Source of the DNA: Winogradskyella sp. J14-2
GTDB lineage: Bacteria > Bacteroidota > Bacteroidia > Flavobacteriales > Flavobacteriaceae
DNA length: 64,000 nucleotides
Assembly (NCBI RefSeq): GCF_001971725.1
Contig: NZ_CP019388.1
Span: 186,001-250,000, forward strand
Direction of reading: 5' to 3'
This document shows positions 8,376 to 16,984 of this stretch, piece by piece. The stretch's first letter is position 1. Every line of letters starts with the position of its first letter. Under the pieces are notes generated by a model. That model saw only the letters and a list, made by a program, of their open reading frames with translations. It was not told the origin of the DNA and did not search any database. A program made the translations under genes and the position numbers.

Positions 8376-8942
8376 TTAATGGCTTGTAATTAAATATTCT
8401 CTATCAATAATTCTATTTTCACCATCATATTCCAAAACATATAGGATTTTTCTTGGTGAATAATTGATATTTGGATCTACTTGCTTATCAATAATTGTAA
8501 TTTTTATAGGTAGTAAGTTATTTACTCTTTTAGCGAAATTTAACCTCAAATTACAATCATCATTGTCATAATTAATAATGGAGTTATTAAAATTCATTAA
8601 AAAACCAGAAAATGAATAAATTGAATCAAAGACTTTAATTTTTTCAGATTCATTTATATTATCATACTTTTCAATGCTTTTGGTCATTATATATAAGGTA
8701 ATTGGGAAGTCTTCATGCGTAATAGGTTCTACATAATCACTTACTAGAAAGTTAAGTTTTTTACAATTACTTAAATCTGAATAATAGTTTTTAATCTTTT
8801 TAATAAAAATAGAGTCTTTGGAAACATACTTTAAAGCATTATCATATATAGTTAATTTGGATTTGTTTTTAATATTAGAATTTGTTTTGCAACAAACTAA
8901 AAGAATTGGGATACTAATAAGTATAAAAAGTCTATAAATCAT
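8376..8942 (-). CDS. Hypothetical lipoprotein
   Basis: I do not recognise the family. The 188-residue protein has a short signal peptide with a lipobox-like end (ISIPILLVCC, lipidated Cys about residue 17 or 18), then a lysine- and asparagine-rich linker. The rest is predicted mixed helix and strand, with no repeated motif or recognisable catalytic signature. Low GC and high Asn/Lys/Ile are in line with fast-evolving flavobacterial lipoproteins. It is convergent with purC and stands alone. Confidence 0.65.
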   Translation of the reverse strand: MIYRLFILISIPILLVCCKTNSNIKNKSKLTIYDNALKYVSKDSIFIKKIKNYYSDLSNCKKLNFLVSDYVEPITHEDFPITLYIMTKSIEKYDNINESEKIKVFDSIYSFSGFLMNFNNSIINYDNDDCNLRLNFAKRVNNLLPIKITIIDKQVDPNINYSPRKILYVLEYDGENRIIDREYLITSH

Positions 8943-9034
8943 AAATATAATTTTGAATTAAAGTATTAAATGTATTTTGTTGTAGAAAAATAGAAGAAGT
9001 AAAACTGCATAATGAATGAGTTTGAATAACTATC

Positions 9035-9105
9035 TGTCATTCTGAACTTGATTCAGAATCTAACAAATCTCTTGTGTGAGATGCAGAAATAAATTCAGCA
9101 TGACA
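9035..9105. repeat. Palindromic dispersed repeat (about 71 bp)
   Basis: The ends TGTCAT and ATGACA are inverted, and the arms TCTGAACTTGATTCAG and TAAATTCAGCA can pair to make a long imperfect hairpin. This is the sort of TCATTCTGAA...TTCAGAATGA element found many times in flavobacterial genomes. It ends 4 bases before the DinB gene's stop codon and so may act as its terminator. Confidence 0.75.
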
Positions 9106-9109
9106 AAAC

Positions 9110-9634
9110 TTAATATTTTTCTTTCAAAGTTATAGTATGATGCTCTACATGATAAGCTGTCCACATTATAATCTCGCGTATTGGCATTTTGCCCATGAGT
9201 GGATGTGGTAAAACTAGTTTATCCAAGTTTTTATCACTAATTCTTTTTGTCTTGTATTGCAGTTTTTTACTTTCGGTTTGTAATCGGTTTAGAATATATT
9301 GTTTTTCATCAATCTCAGGAATCTTCATATTCTGCGAACCTTTAAACGTTTTTCCTTTAGCATCTTTTAAACGCTCATGATATCGGTTAACAATAGTGTT
9401 GTAATCTCTAACAGGTCTATTTGCTTTTCCAAACTTATAGCGGATTAGGAATTTTGGAAGGCTTAAGGCATTATTGAGTGGAATGATACTCTGTAATAGA
9501 TGCAGTGCTTGTTGCCCTTGTGTCCACTTTCCTGTAGGACCTTGTAACCAGGTTTCATTAGGTTGTTGCTCTAACCAATTTATTAGTTCAGAATGCTTTG
9601 CATCGACGAGGCTAGCGATTTCTTCTTTATCCAT
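9110..9634 (-). CDS. DinB superfamily protein
   Basis: This 174-residue protein has the DinB four-helix bundle pattern: an early helix (MDKEEIASLVDAKHSELINWLEQQ), then KWTQGQQALHLLQSI with one potential metal-binding His, and HVEHH near the C-terminus (WTAYHVEHHTITLKE) with two more. Three histidines in this arrangement bind a divalent metal in many DinB proteins, some of which are thiol-dependent transferases. The substrate is unknown. The start is an ATG with the usual poor ribosome-binding site of Bacteroidota. It is flanked downstream by a palindromic repeat. Confidence 0.8.
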   Translation of the reverse strand: MDKEEIASLVDAKHSELINWLEQQPNETWLQGPTGKWTQGQQALHLLQSIIPLNNALSLPKFLIRYKFGKANRPVRDYNTIVNRYHERLKDAKGKTFKGSQNMKIPEIDEKQYILNRLQTESKKLQYKTKRISDKNLDKLVLPHPLMGKMPIREIIMWTAYHVEHHTITLKEKY

Positions 9635-9696
9635 AAGTGTTAATTTTAGATAAAGAAAAGATAGGAATTTTTGTTGAATGTTTATGAAGTTATAAA

Positions 9697-10437
9697 CTAC
9701 TCTTTTTCCGTTTCTTGTATTACAACTTTATCTTTCTTAAAGATAGGTACTAAGTAGGATAAGTTGAAACCAAAACCCGCTCCAAAGCGACCACTGTCGT
9801 AGGTACGATTAAAACCAGGTATATAAAGATTTTCATAATCATTTGGTGCCGTTTCGGTAATTAAACCTTTGAGTTGTGCATTAATACCAGCATAGAAATT
9901 ATTAAATAATTCTGCTTTTATTCCTATGATAATTTCTGCCCAAATTGCAGTAAGACCAGAAAACTCTGTACCTTCTTCAACAGTAAACTGTTGGTTCCAG
10001 TATTGGTTGTTAACATTATAAATGTTATAGCTATTTAAGGTTTGGCTAAATGTACTGGCTCCACCTCTAAACCCGATGTAGATCATATTTTCCATATCTA
10101 GCCAGTTCTTATAGAAGTTAAGGTCTATACCACCTTTAAAATAACTACCTTTAGTGGTGTTGTTGAGAACTTCATTTTCTAGAGTATATTCTTCGTTTCC
10201 TATCTCACCAGCTATATAGATACGCTTAGTAAGACGGTAGTCTCCCATAACTTCAAAACCCGAGTAGTTATCATCAAAAAAAGTACGCGCAAGTTTGCTT
10301 ATATCGGCACCTATACGCAATCCGTACTTTTGTTTATAAATTAAAGTATCTTTTACTGTTTTCTTTTCCTCTTGAGCTATTGCCATTGTAGAAAACAATA
10401 GCAATAGAATACTGCTTTTAATGTAAAATGCGTACAT
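9697..10437 (-). CDS. DUF6048 family outer-membrane beta-barrel protein
   Basis: The 246-residue protein has a signal peptide ending at AIAQ (about residue 22) and a series of amphipathic strands ending in an aromatic-rich barrel (GRFGAGFGFNLSYLVPIFKK). KYGLRIGADISKLARTFFDD near the start is what I associate with DUF6048. Function is unknown; it probably sits in the outer membrane. Its start overlaps the end of the DUF6452 gene by 20 bases, and the two families commonly occur together in Flavobacteriaceae downstream of rlmD, as here. Confidence 0.85.
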   Translation of the reverse strand: MYAFYIKSSILLLLFSTMAIAQEEKKTVKDTLIYKQKYGLRIGADISKLARTFFDDNYSGFEVMGDYRLTKRIYIAGEIGNEEYTLENEVLNNTTKGSYFKGGIDLNFYKNWLDMENMIYIGFRGGASTFSQTLNSYNIYNVNNQYWNQQFTVEEGTEFSGLTAIWAEIIIGIKAELFNNFYAGINAQLKGLITETAPNDYENLYIPGFNRTYDSGRFGAGFGFNLSYLVPIFKKDKVVIQETEKE

Positions 10438-10993
10438 GTACTACGTTTTCGTTTTCTACTTGCTCTATAGCGTCATTTATTTCAATGCTACTAATCCATG
10501 TGGTTCCGTCTGATGCTTCAAAGCTGACTTGTAAATTTTTAAATATGCTTTTGTAGCCACAAGCTCGAGAAACATAAACAAATTCGGTTTCGTATGATAT
10601 TTCTATGATATCTATATTAGAGTTAGTATTGTCATTATCATCTAATCTTAAGTTGGTATCTTTTTCTAGGATAAACCGTGATATTGTAGTTTCACCTTCA
10701 TTGTCAATGCGTAGTGGTAGTTCTGCTGTAGTAGCATTTGCATTATATACCAATGTGCCTTCCGTATTATCATCAGTTGGATTATTTGCTAAACCTTCTC
10801 CGTATATTGTTAATCGTGTTACGGGTTTTAGGTCTTCGGGTTCTGTAGCATCATTAAATTCTACTAAAAGCCTTGGTGTGGTTGGTGTGCTTTCTGCACA
10901 GATATCGTCGCGTTCGCAATTTTGAAATAGTAGTAGAGTAGTAAAGTACATTACCGAAACAACGATGGTCTTTATTTTTGTTTTAAAATTCAT
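10418..10993 (-). CDS. DUF6452 family lipoprotein
   Basis: A 191-residue protein with a signal peptide and lipobox (LLLFQNCERDD, lipidated Cys about residue 26), followed by ICAESTPTTPRLLVEFND, the conserved start of DUF6452. The rest is beta-rich and probably surface- or periplasm-facing. Function unknown. It overlaps the DUF6048 gene by 20 bases, pointing to coupled translation and a joint role with that outer-membrane protein. Confidence 0.85.
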   Translation of the reverse strand: MNFKTKIKTIVVSVMYFTTLLLFQNCERDDICAESTPTTPRLLVEFNDATEPEDLKPVTRLTIYGEGLANNPTDDNTEGTLVYNANATTAELPLRIDNEGETTISRFILEKDTNLRLDDNDNTNSNIDIIEISYETEFVYVSRACGYKSIFKNLQVSFEASDGTTWISSIEINDAIEQVENENVVHVRILH

Positions 10994-11009
10994 TAAATAG
11001 ATTATGCGT

Positions 11010-11378
11010 TTATTTGTTTAGTTGGTAATTACGTAACGCATTTAACATATTGGTTATTTTTTCAATTTTATTTCTTGCTAATATATAATCATTATCAGAC
11101 AAAAAGCCTAATTCTTTACTAATTAGTAATTGATTAAGAACTTCCATGGTAGAACTGAATGAAATTGTTGTAAAGTGTGCTTTGTCCTTTTGGGTCTTTC
11201 TTGATGTTCCTTCTGCTAAATCAGAAGAAATTGATATTGATGCTCGTCGTAGCTGATTAATTAATCCAAATTTTTCTTCTGATGGAAATGAATTCGTTAC
11301 ATCATATATAAATTTAACTAGTTCAACTGATTCTTTCCAGACCTCTAATCTTTCAAACGAGTACTTTTTCACTTTCAA
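11010..11378 (-). CDS. Four-helix-bundle protein (S23 / rRNA-intervening-sequence family)
   Basis: The 122-residue protein carries SFERLEVWKESVELVKFIYDVT, FGLINQLRRASISISSDLAEGTSR and the late helix LARNKIEKITNMLNAL. These match the small four-helix-bundle family first seen inside 23S rRNA intervening sequences and later as free-standing genes in Bacteroidota. The biochemical role is unknown. Here it is not in an rRNA operon but lies between rlmD and the DUF6452/DUF6048 pair, where other flavobacteria often have no gene, so it is probably an insertion. Confidence 0.9.
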   Translation of the reverse strand: MKVKKYSFERLEVWKESVELVKFIYDVTNSFPSEEKFGLINQLRRASISISSDLAEGTSRKTQKDKAHFTTISFSSTMEVLNQLLISKELGFLSDNDYILARNKIEKITNMLNALRNYQLNK

Positions 11379-11404
11379 ATAAACTAATCAACAAATAAAC
11401 AGAT

Positions 11405-12859
11405 TTACAAACGTTCAAACAAAACTACAGTTTCAATATGTGCAGTATGCGGAAACTGGTCTACCAAACTTAACTTTTTTATTTGATATCCTGCAAGTAA
11501 TAATTGCTCTGTATCTCTAGCTTGGGTAGCAGGATTACAAGATACATAAACCAAACGGTCTGCATTAAGGTTTATTATTTTTTTAAGGGTTTTTGGTGCA
11601 ATACCAGCTCTTGCAGGATCTAAAATTATGGTACGTATCTTATTTTGATATTCTGGATGCTCCGATAAAAATTTACCAACATCAGCAGCATAGAATTCTA
11701 AGCCTTTTATATTGTTTCGCTTAGCATTTTCTTTTGCATCTTCTATAGCCGAAGCTACAATATCTACACCAACAATTTTAGTGTTATTTGCTTTACTTGC
11801 TACAATTTGTCCGATAGTTCCTGTTCCACAGAAAAGATCTAAAACTACCGTATTGTCTATAGCTTCTTTATTTTCTAAAGCATAGTCAACTACTTTAGAA
11901 TATAGTTTTTCGGCGCATTTAGGATTGGTTTGAAAAAAGCTTTTCATACTAATTTCAAAGTTAAGTTCTAATAACTCTTCAATTATTTTGTCTTCTCCAT
12001 AAACTAATTGAATGCTTCCTGTAGTAGCTATAGTTCTGTCTCCAACCTCATCATTTATTGTATGAAGTAAACCTGCAACTCTGTTGCCAAATAATTCAAC
12101 TAAATAATTGGCAAAGGCATGTAAATCAAATTGGTCTAAGTCGTAAGAAGTGGTTACAAGGTTAAAAAGTAATTTATTTGTCTTGTAAGATTTCCTAACT
12201 ACAAAATATCTGAAAAACCCTTCTTTTTTTGGACTATGCCATGGTGCTAAACCCGTATTTTTACAGTATGCTCTAATATCTTTCAGGTGGTTTTCAACGT
12301 CCGCATCAAAAAGACCAGAATCACTATTTAGATTATCTCCACACCACCAAAGTCCTCTGCGCTTAAAGCCTAATGTAAATTCATCCACATCTGTATTTAC
12401 TTCACGATCAAAACCAATAGCAGAAAAGCCATACTCCATTTTATTACGATAGTGAAATGTATTTGGAGAAGCAACAAATGCATCAAACTTGGTTTCAATA
12501 TTTTTTACTTTACCAATACGTTTAAAAAGCTCTAAGGTACTTTGCTTTTTGTATTGATGCTGTTTTTCAATTGGTAAATTGATGTAGGGCGCACCAGGAA
12601 TATCTTGGTAAGGCATTTCTACTTCATCTTCCGAAGGTTTTAAAATCTCCAAAAGCTTGCACTCTGCATATTTTTTACTCGACTTTTTCACCTGTGCTTT
12701 TACCAGCTGACCGGGAAGTGTATTAGGTACAAAAACTACAAATTCACCATGTTCATTACGTATACGGCCAATTCCTTTACCACCAAAAGCGTAATCTTCA
12801 ATTAAGATATCTAAGGTTTCTCCGCGTTTTACAAATTTATTTCGTTCTCGTCTTGGCAT
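11405..12859 (-). CDS. rlmD: 23S rRNA (uracil-5-)-methyltransferase RlmD
   Basis: RlmD methylates a uridine of 23S rRNA (U1939 in E. coli) with SAM. From MPRRERNKF the protein has an N-terminal TRAM domain (RGETLDILIEDYAFGGKGIGRI), then a central domain and a Rossmann methyltransferase domain with VLDLFCGTGTIGQIVA. DPARAGIAP and YVSCNPATQARD carry the catalytic Cys. I chose the start at 12859: the open frame extends 56 codons further upstream to 13027, but that extension (basic, unlike the family) contains a TATATTTG -7 promoter box at 12878-12885. The Cys cluster for an iron-sulphur centre of the E. coli enzyme is not evident. Confidence 0.92.
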   Translation of the reverse strand: MPRRERNKFVKRGETLDILIEDYAFGGKGIGRIRNEHGEFVVFVPNTLPGQLVKAQVKKSSKKYAECKLLEILKPSEDEVEMPYQDIPGAPYINLPIEKQHQYKKQSTLELFKRIGKVKNIETKFDAFVASPNTFHYRNKMEYGFSAIGFDREVNTDVDEFTLGFKRRGLWWCGDNLNSDSGLFDADVENHLKDIRAYCKNTGLAPWHSPKKEGFFRYFVVRKSYKTNKLLFNLVTTSYDLDQFDLHAFANYLVELFGNRVAGLLHTINDEVGDRTIATTGSIQLVYGEDKIIEELLELNFEISMKSFFQTNPKCAEKLYSKVVDYALENKEAIDNTVVLDLFCGTGTIGQIVASKANNTKIVGVDIVASAIEDAKENAKRNNIKGLEFYAADVGKFLSEHPEYQNKIRTIILDPARAGIAPKTLKKIINLNADRLVYVSCNPATQARDTEQLLLAGYQIKKLSLVDQFPHTAHIETVVLFERL

Positions 12860-12877
12860 TAACTGCAAATTAGGCTG

Positions 12878-12885
12878 CAAATATA
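12878..12885 (-). promoter_or_regulatory. -7 box of the rlmD promoter
   Basis: The minus strand reads TATATTTG, a full match to TAnnTTTG, about 19 bases before the chosen rlmD start. A TTG lies about 22 bases further upstream. Transcription from here would give a very short leader and excludes the longer frame as coding. Confidence 0.55.
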
Positions 12886-13101
12886 GTCGCATTTTAGTAA
12901 TTGCCTTCAAGAATTTGGTCTCAACTTTAATCAAAATATGTGATAAATATTTATTAATTTGCACACTTCTAGGGATGATTTCTCTCCCACGCTGCTTTTT
13001 TAGGGCTTCACCATAACTTCTAAACATTGATGCGCAAAGTCTCTAAAAGAATAAAGGTAGAGTAGGAATGGTTATTTTTTCAACACTAAAAATTTATTAA
13101 A

Positions 13102-14379
13102 ATGGCTGTTTTAGAACACATTACGTCGCAAGAGGCGATGGCACTAGAAAATAAGTATGGTGCACAAAATTATCATCCCTTACCAGTAGTTCTTAGTAAG
13201 GGCGAAGGAGTTTATGTTTGGGATGTAGAAGGAAAAAAATACTACGATTTTTTATCTGCATATTCTTCATTAAACCAAGGACATTGTCACCCAAAAATTG
13301 TGAACGCCATGGTAGAGCAGGCACACCGATTAACCTTAACATCGCGTGCGTTTTATAACGATATGCTAGGGCGCTACGAAAAATATGCAACTGAGTATTT
13401 TAAGTTTGATAAGATGCTACCAATGAACTCTGGTGCAGAGGCTGTAGAAACAGCTTTAAAGCTTTGTAGAAAGTGGGCTTATGAGGTAAAGGGAATAGAT
13501 TTAAACAAAGCAGAGATAGTTGTTTGTAAAAATAATTTTCATGGAAGAACAACGACTATTATATCATTTTCTAACGATCCAGTAGCGCGTAAAAACTTTG
13601 GTCCGTATACAGACGGATTTATAAAAGTAGAATATGATAACCTTAAAGAATTAGAAGAGGTACTAAGTACTAACCCTAACGTAGCTGGTTTTATGGTTGA
13701 GCCCATACAGGGTGAAGCAGGTGTTTACGTACCAAGTGAAAACTACTTAATAGAAGCTAAAGCGCTTTGCGAAAAATATAACGTTCTTTTCATCGCAGAT
13801 GAAGTACAAACAGGAATTGCACGTACAGGGAGATTATTAGCTACTTGTGGTAATTGTACCTGTGAAAATAAAGATTGCTCTGGCACACCAGATGTAAAAC
13901 CTGATGTTTTAGTTCTGGGTAAAGCCCTTAGTGGTGGTTTGTATCCTGTATCTGCAGTAATGGCTAATAATGATATTATGAATGTTATTCAGCCAGGTAA
14001 CCACGGAAGTACTTTTGGTGGTAACCCTATTGCTGCTGCGGTGGCTATTGCTGCCTTAGAAGTAGTAAAAGAAGAACATTTAGCTGACAATGCAGATTAT
14101 TTAGGTAAGGTTTTTAGAGCAGAGATGAATAAATATATTAAAGATAGTACTATTGTGAGCTCTGTTAGAGGTAAAGGATTACTTAATGCTATTGTAATAA
14201 ATGATGATGAAGATAGCGATACAGCATGGAACATTTGTTTAAAGCTTCGCGATAATGGTTTATTAGCAAAGCCAACGCATGGCAATATTATTAGGTTTGC
14301 GCCACCATTAGTAATGACGGAAGAGCAGCTATTAGATTGTGTTTCTATTATAACTAAAACCTTAAAAACGTTTGAATAA
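13102..14379 (+). CDS. rocD: Ornithine--oxo-acid aminotransferase
   Basis: This PLP enzyme converts ornithine and 2-oxoglutarate to glutamate semialdehyde and glutamate, linking arginine and proline metabolism. The 425 residues start with [28 protein letters not shown], followed by [11 protein letters not shown], the class III aminotransferase signature [15 protein letters not shown], and the PLP lysine in [15 protein letters not shown]. An insert with several cysteines ([15 protein letters not shown], about residues 252-267) is typical of many Bacteroidota RocD proteins. It has its own downstream terminator. Confidence 0.95.
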   Translation: MAVLEHITSQEAMALENKYGAQNYHPLPVVLSKGEGVYVWDVEGKKYYDFLSAYSSLNQGHCHPKIVNAMVEQAHRLTLTSRAFYNDMLGRYEKYATEYFKFDKMLPMNSGAEAVETALKLCRKWAYEVKGIDLNKAEIVVCKNNFHGRTTTIISFSNDPVARKNFGPYTDGFIKVEYDNLKELEEVLSTNPNVAGFMVEPIQGEAGVYVPSENYLIEAKALCEKYNVLFIADEVQTGIARTGRLLATCGNCTCENKDCSGTPDVKPDVLVLGKALSGGLYPVSAVMANNDIMNVIQPGNHGSTFGGNPIAAAVAIAALEVVKEEHLADNADYLGKVFRAEMNKYIKDSTIVSSVRGKGLLNAIVINDDEDSDTAWNICLKLRDNGLLAKPTHGNIIRFAPPLVMTEEQLLDCVSIITKTLKTFE

Positions 14380-14393
14380 GTATTAAAGTTTAA

Positions 14394-14433
14394 ATAAAAA
14401 AATACCACGATAAAATGTCGTGGTATTTTTTTG
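14394..14433. terminator. Bidirectional terminator after rocD
   Basis: AATACCACGA and TCGTGGTATT form a perfect 10-bp stem with flanking A and T runs. It lies between the rocD end and the convergent CCC-motif gene. Confidence 0.9.
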
Positions 14434-14449
14434 CTTTATTGTTTGCGTA

Positions 14450-14812
14450 TTATCTACATCCGGCATTTTCAGCGGCTTTATAAATTTGTTCCATGGACTC
14501 TGCAGGTACATTAGGATTATTTTCAAACATTCCTATATACCAATCAAAGAATGCACAAGGATTAACCATTACCCATATTATAAATGCAAGTCCTATAAAG
14601 GAAATACACAATGATACGATGGCAAATGTTCTTGCACTTTTCATTGCGGAGCCGTTGCTGTAAACTTCAGGAGTGGCATTGAATTTTTTAAGTTCTTGAT
14701 TCGCAATGACAATGGCTATTATAGCTGTAACTGTACCTAAACCATAGGCACAACAGCATATTATGCCTATTATAGATAAAATATAAACGAGAGTTGTGTT
14801 GAGTTTTTGCAT
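14450..14812 (-). CDS. CCC-motif membrane protein
   Basis: A 120-residue inner-membrane protein with two hydrophobic segments. The first contains the ICCCAYGLGTVTAIIAIVIA run that gives this Bacteroidota family its name; the second is FAIVSLCISFIGLAFIIWVMV. Between them lies an EVYSNGSAMKSARTFAI loop. Function is unknown. It probably forms an operon with the DUF2752 gene just upstream (12 bases apart), a pairing that I recall seeing in related genomes. Confidence 0.85.
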   Translation of the reverse strand: MQKLNTTLVYILSIIGIICCCAYGLGTVTAIIAIVIANQELKKFNATPEVYSNGSAMKSARTFAIVSLCISFIGLAFIIWVMVNPCAFFDWYIGMFENNPNVPAESMEQIYKAAENAGCR

Positions 14813-14824
14813 AAATAAAGTTAA

Positions 14825-15127
14825 TTAGTTAGTTAAAAATAGTTTTAAAGTATAGTTACCTACGGCAGCAATAAGAGTTAAGCACGCTAATGTGAGTTTT
14901 AGTTTTTCGCTATGTTTTATCTTTTTAAAAGTGTCAAAAATAAGAAAAGCAAAAAATAATAGCATAGGGTAGAGCGCAGGGTACATAAAAAATGAGGCTA
15001 CAAAATCACCTTTAATTAAAAGTACAGCAGAGCGCTGAAAACCACAACCTATGCAATCTAAACCAAAATGCGTCTTGCTCATACATGGCAGCATGTAATC
15101 TTCCAAAGTTTTTAAAAGTAAAACCAT
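14825..15127 (-). CDS. DUF2752 family membrane protein
   Basis: A 100-residue membrane protein with the DUF2752 signature: a cysteine-rich start (DYMLPCMSKTHFGLDCIGCGFQRSAVLLI) and then two or three hydrophobic helices (ASFFMYPALYPMLLFFAFLIF and LTLACLTLIAAVGNYTL). The CxGCG motif next to a membrane helix is diagnostic. Function is unknown. It is encoded just ahead of the CCC-motif protein and probably shares its promoter. Confidence 0.88.
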   Translation of the reverse strand: MVLLLKTLEDYMLPCMSKTHFGLDCIGCGFQRSAVLLIKGDFVASFFMYPALYPMLLFFAFLIFDTFKKIKHSEKLKLTLACLTLIAAVGNYTLKLFLTN

Positions 15128-15214
15128 AAGGCTAATTTAATAATTTACATTTACTTTAAATAGTATTAGAATAATTGTGCTAAATATTATTTTTGTTTTA
15201 AATTATTGAAGCTA

Positions 15215-15442
15215 ATGAATTTTTCAAGAATTGTTAATGCCGTTTGTGTTGTTTTTGGTGGTATAGTAGCGATATATGCTCAAGCGGGTGAGAAACAGAA
15301 CACTTATCTTTTAATGGGCGGTATTATACTTTTAATGTTTGGTGTTTACAGAACATCGCGCAATATTCCTAGTAAATACGAAAAGCAAGAAGACGAATCT
15401 TTTGTAAAATCTGAACCAATAGAAGATGATGAAAAAAGGTGA
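15215..15442 (+). CDS. Small two-helix membrane protein
   Basis: A 75-residue protein with two hydrophobic segments (IVNAVCVVFGGIVAIYAQA and YLLMGGIILLMFGVYRTSR) and a hydrophilic acidic tail. I do not know the family. The ATG at 15215 (MNFSRIVN) is preferred to an upstream TTG at 15206. Its end overlaps the Smr gene by 17 bases, so the two are probably translated together. Confidence 0.7.
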   Translation: MNFSRIVNAVCVVFGGIVAIYAQAGEKQNTYLLMGGIILLMFGVYRTSRNIPSKYEKQEDESFVKSEPIEDDEKR

Positions 15443-15980
15443 TATTGTTGAAACAATAGATGATGCCATTAGAGGAACGGTTAAACAAGTTTATGGTACA
15501 ATTATTACTATTGAAGATGCTGATGGTTTTGAATTTCAGTTTGAAGAAAGCGAATTAATGCTTGTACACACCAACGCATCGTTAGATAATGCCATTTACG
15601 ATGCAGATATAGAGTCTGTAAAGAAAGAAAAAGAGACCTCAAAACGAAAAACTGTACCAACAGTTAAGCCAAAAGAGCGTCACGCACCAAAATTTGAAGT
15701 TGACTTGCACATACATCAACTTACCGATTCTACAAAAGGCATGACTAATTTTGACATGATGAATCTACAGTTAGATACTGCCAGAAGACAATTAGAATTT
15801 GCCATCAGAAAGCGTATACCAAAAATGGTATTTATCCATGGAGTAGGAGAAGGCGTTTTACGACAGGAACTCGAAACGCTTTTAGGACGTTACAATAATG
15901 TTCAGTTTTACGATGCTGATTACAAAACATATGGTATAGGTGCTACTGAAGTTAGAATTTTTCAGAGTATAGAGCCTTAA
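15426..15980 (+). CDS. Smr-domain protein
   Basis: The 184-residue protein has a small N-terminal beta domain (MKKGDIVETIDDAIRGTVKQVY) and a C-terminal Smr domain. The Smr part contains EVDLHIHQL, MVFIHGVGEGVLRQEL (the HGxG motif) and GATEVRIF. Smr domains are nucleases or nucleic-acid-binding modules related to the MutS2 C-terminus; here MutS2 itself is absent, so this is a stand-alone version. The start is either of two adjacent ATGs (15426 or 15429). Confidence 0.9.
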   Translation: MMKKGDIVETIDDAIRGTVKQVYGTIITIEDADGFEFQFEESELMLVHTNASLDNAIYDADIESVKKEKETSKRKTVPTVKPKERHAPKFEVDLHIHQLTDSTKGMTNFDMMNLQLDTARRQLEFAIRKRIPKMVFIHGVGEGVLRQELETLLGRYNNVQFYDADYKTYGIGATEVRIFQSIEP

Positions 15981-16897
15981 TCATCAGCTTCTTCTATAAA
16001 AGTGATGTCGTAAGTTAAAGTACCAAAATCAATTTCTGTAGCAGATAATATATCTAAATTAAAATCCTCAATTAAAAAATTAACAGTAACAGTTCTTGTA
16101 TAGATGTTACCACCGGCAAGTCCAGGGTTGCCATGATCTGTTGCTTCCAAAACATTTAAATAATCTGGTACTTCAACACCTTCAGCGTTAAGATTTCGGT
16201 CATCTCTTGGGTCTTTATTTTGGTTAGCATCTTCTAATATAGTATCTACACCATCACCATCATCGTCTTCATCTAAATAATCGGCAATGCCATCACCATC
16301 AGTATCTAGGTTGTTAGAAGGATCTCCATCACCATCAATATCGTCGGTTTCAATCTCATTTATAGTTAAGACATTATCATTATCGTCATCCTGATCTATA
16401 TAATCCGGAAATTCATCATCATCAGAATTTCTAGGATTATCAATACCTCCAGGACCATATTCAAATGTGTTAGGTATACCATCATTGTCGTCGTCCTCTA
16501 TTGAAACTGTAGCGAAAGCAGTGCCAGCATCAGCTTCGTAATCCTCTACAATAGTAAGGTTTGCAGGTGGAATAGGTGAGCATAATTCGCCATCGACAAT
16601 ACTTCTATTATAGGTGCGATAAATAAAACGATTGCCTATTTGTTGTAAATTAAATTCTATAGGCTCACCTACTGGTGTGGCTTCGGTAAATGGAAACTCT
16701 TCATTGTTTCCTCTTGGAATAATCAATGATAAGGACTCATTAGGGTTTTCTCTCGTGTCGTAAATAAGAAATGACTCTGTATTGTTGGTACATAGGTCTA
16801 GCTCTTTATCAAATTCTAAATCTACAGTAATAATATCACCATCATCACACGCTGTTAAAAGTAGAAGTGCAAAAATTACATAAAGGTGGCGCATCAT
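15977..16897 (-). CDS. Lipoprotein with calcium-binding type repeats
   Basis: The 306-residue protein starts with a signal peptide and lipobox (LLLTACDDGD, Cys about residue 17). The middle (about residues 130-230) is a string of acidic repeats, such as DDDNDGIPNTFEYG, SDDDEFPDYIDQDDDNDNV and TDGDGIADYLDEDDDGDGV, of the thrombospondin type-3 kind that bind calcium in other proteins. The outer parts are beta-rich. I infer a surface lipoprotein of unknown role. It overlaps the Smr gene by 4 bases at its 3' end, convergent. Confidence 0.75.
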   Translation of the reverse strand: MMRHLYVIFALLLLTACDDGDIITVDLEFDKELDLCTNNTESFLIYDTRENPNESLSLIIPRGNNEEFPFTEATPVGEPIEFNLQQIGNRFIYRTYNRSIVDGELCSPIPPANLTIVEDYEADAGTAFATVSIEDDDNDGIPNTFEYGPGGIDNPRNSDDDEFPDYIDQDDDNDNVLTINEIETDDIDGDGDPSNNLDTDGDGIADYLDEDDDGDGVDTILEDANQNKDPRDDRNLNAEGVEVPDYLNVLEATDHGNPGLAGGNIYTRTVTVNFLIEDFNLDILSATEIDFGTLTYDITFIEEADD

Positions 16898-16984
16898 AAG
16901 CTTACGTTTTGAACAAAAATAATAGATTTGTAAAATTATAACGTTGCATTATCTAAATAATTTTATTTGCAATATTTTTGCACT

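Noticed and set aside
16200-16520. Tandem-like acidic repeats, considered as a DNA repeat array
   Set aside because: They are explained by the Asp-rich calcium-binding type repeats of the lipoprotein and the DNA copies differ too much to be a recent array.
16973-16980. TATTTTTG box as promoter of the cysteine desulfurase
   Set aside because: It would place transcription start at or after the ATG at 16985, and no -33 element lies 19-21 bases upstream.
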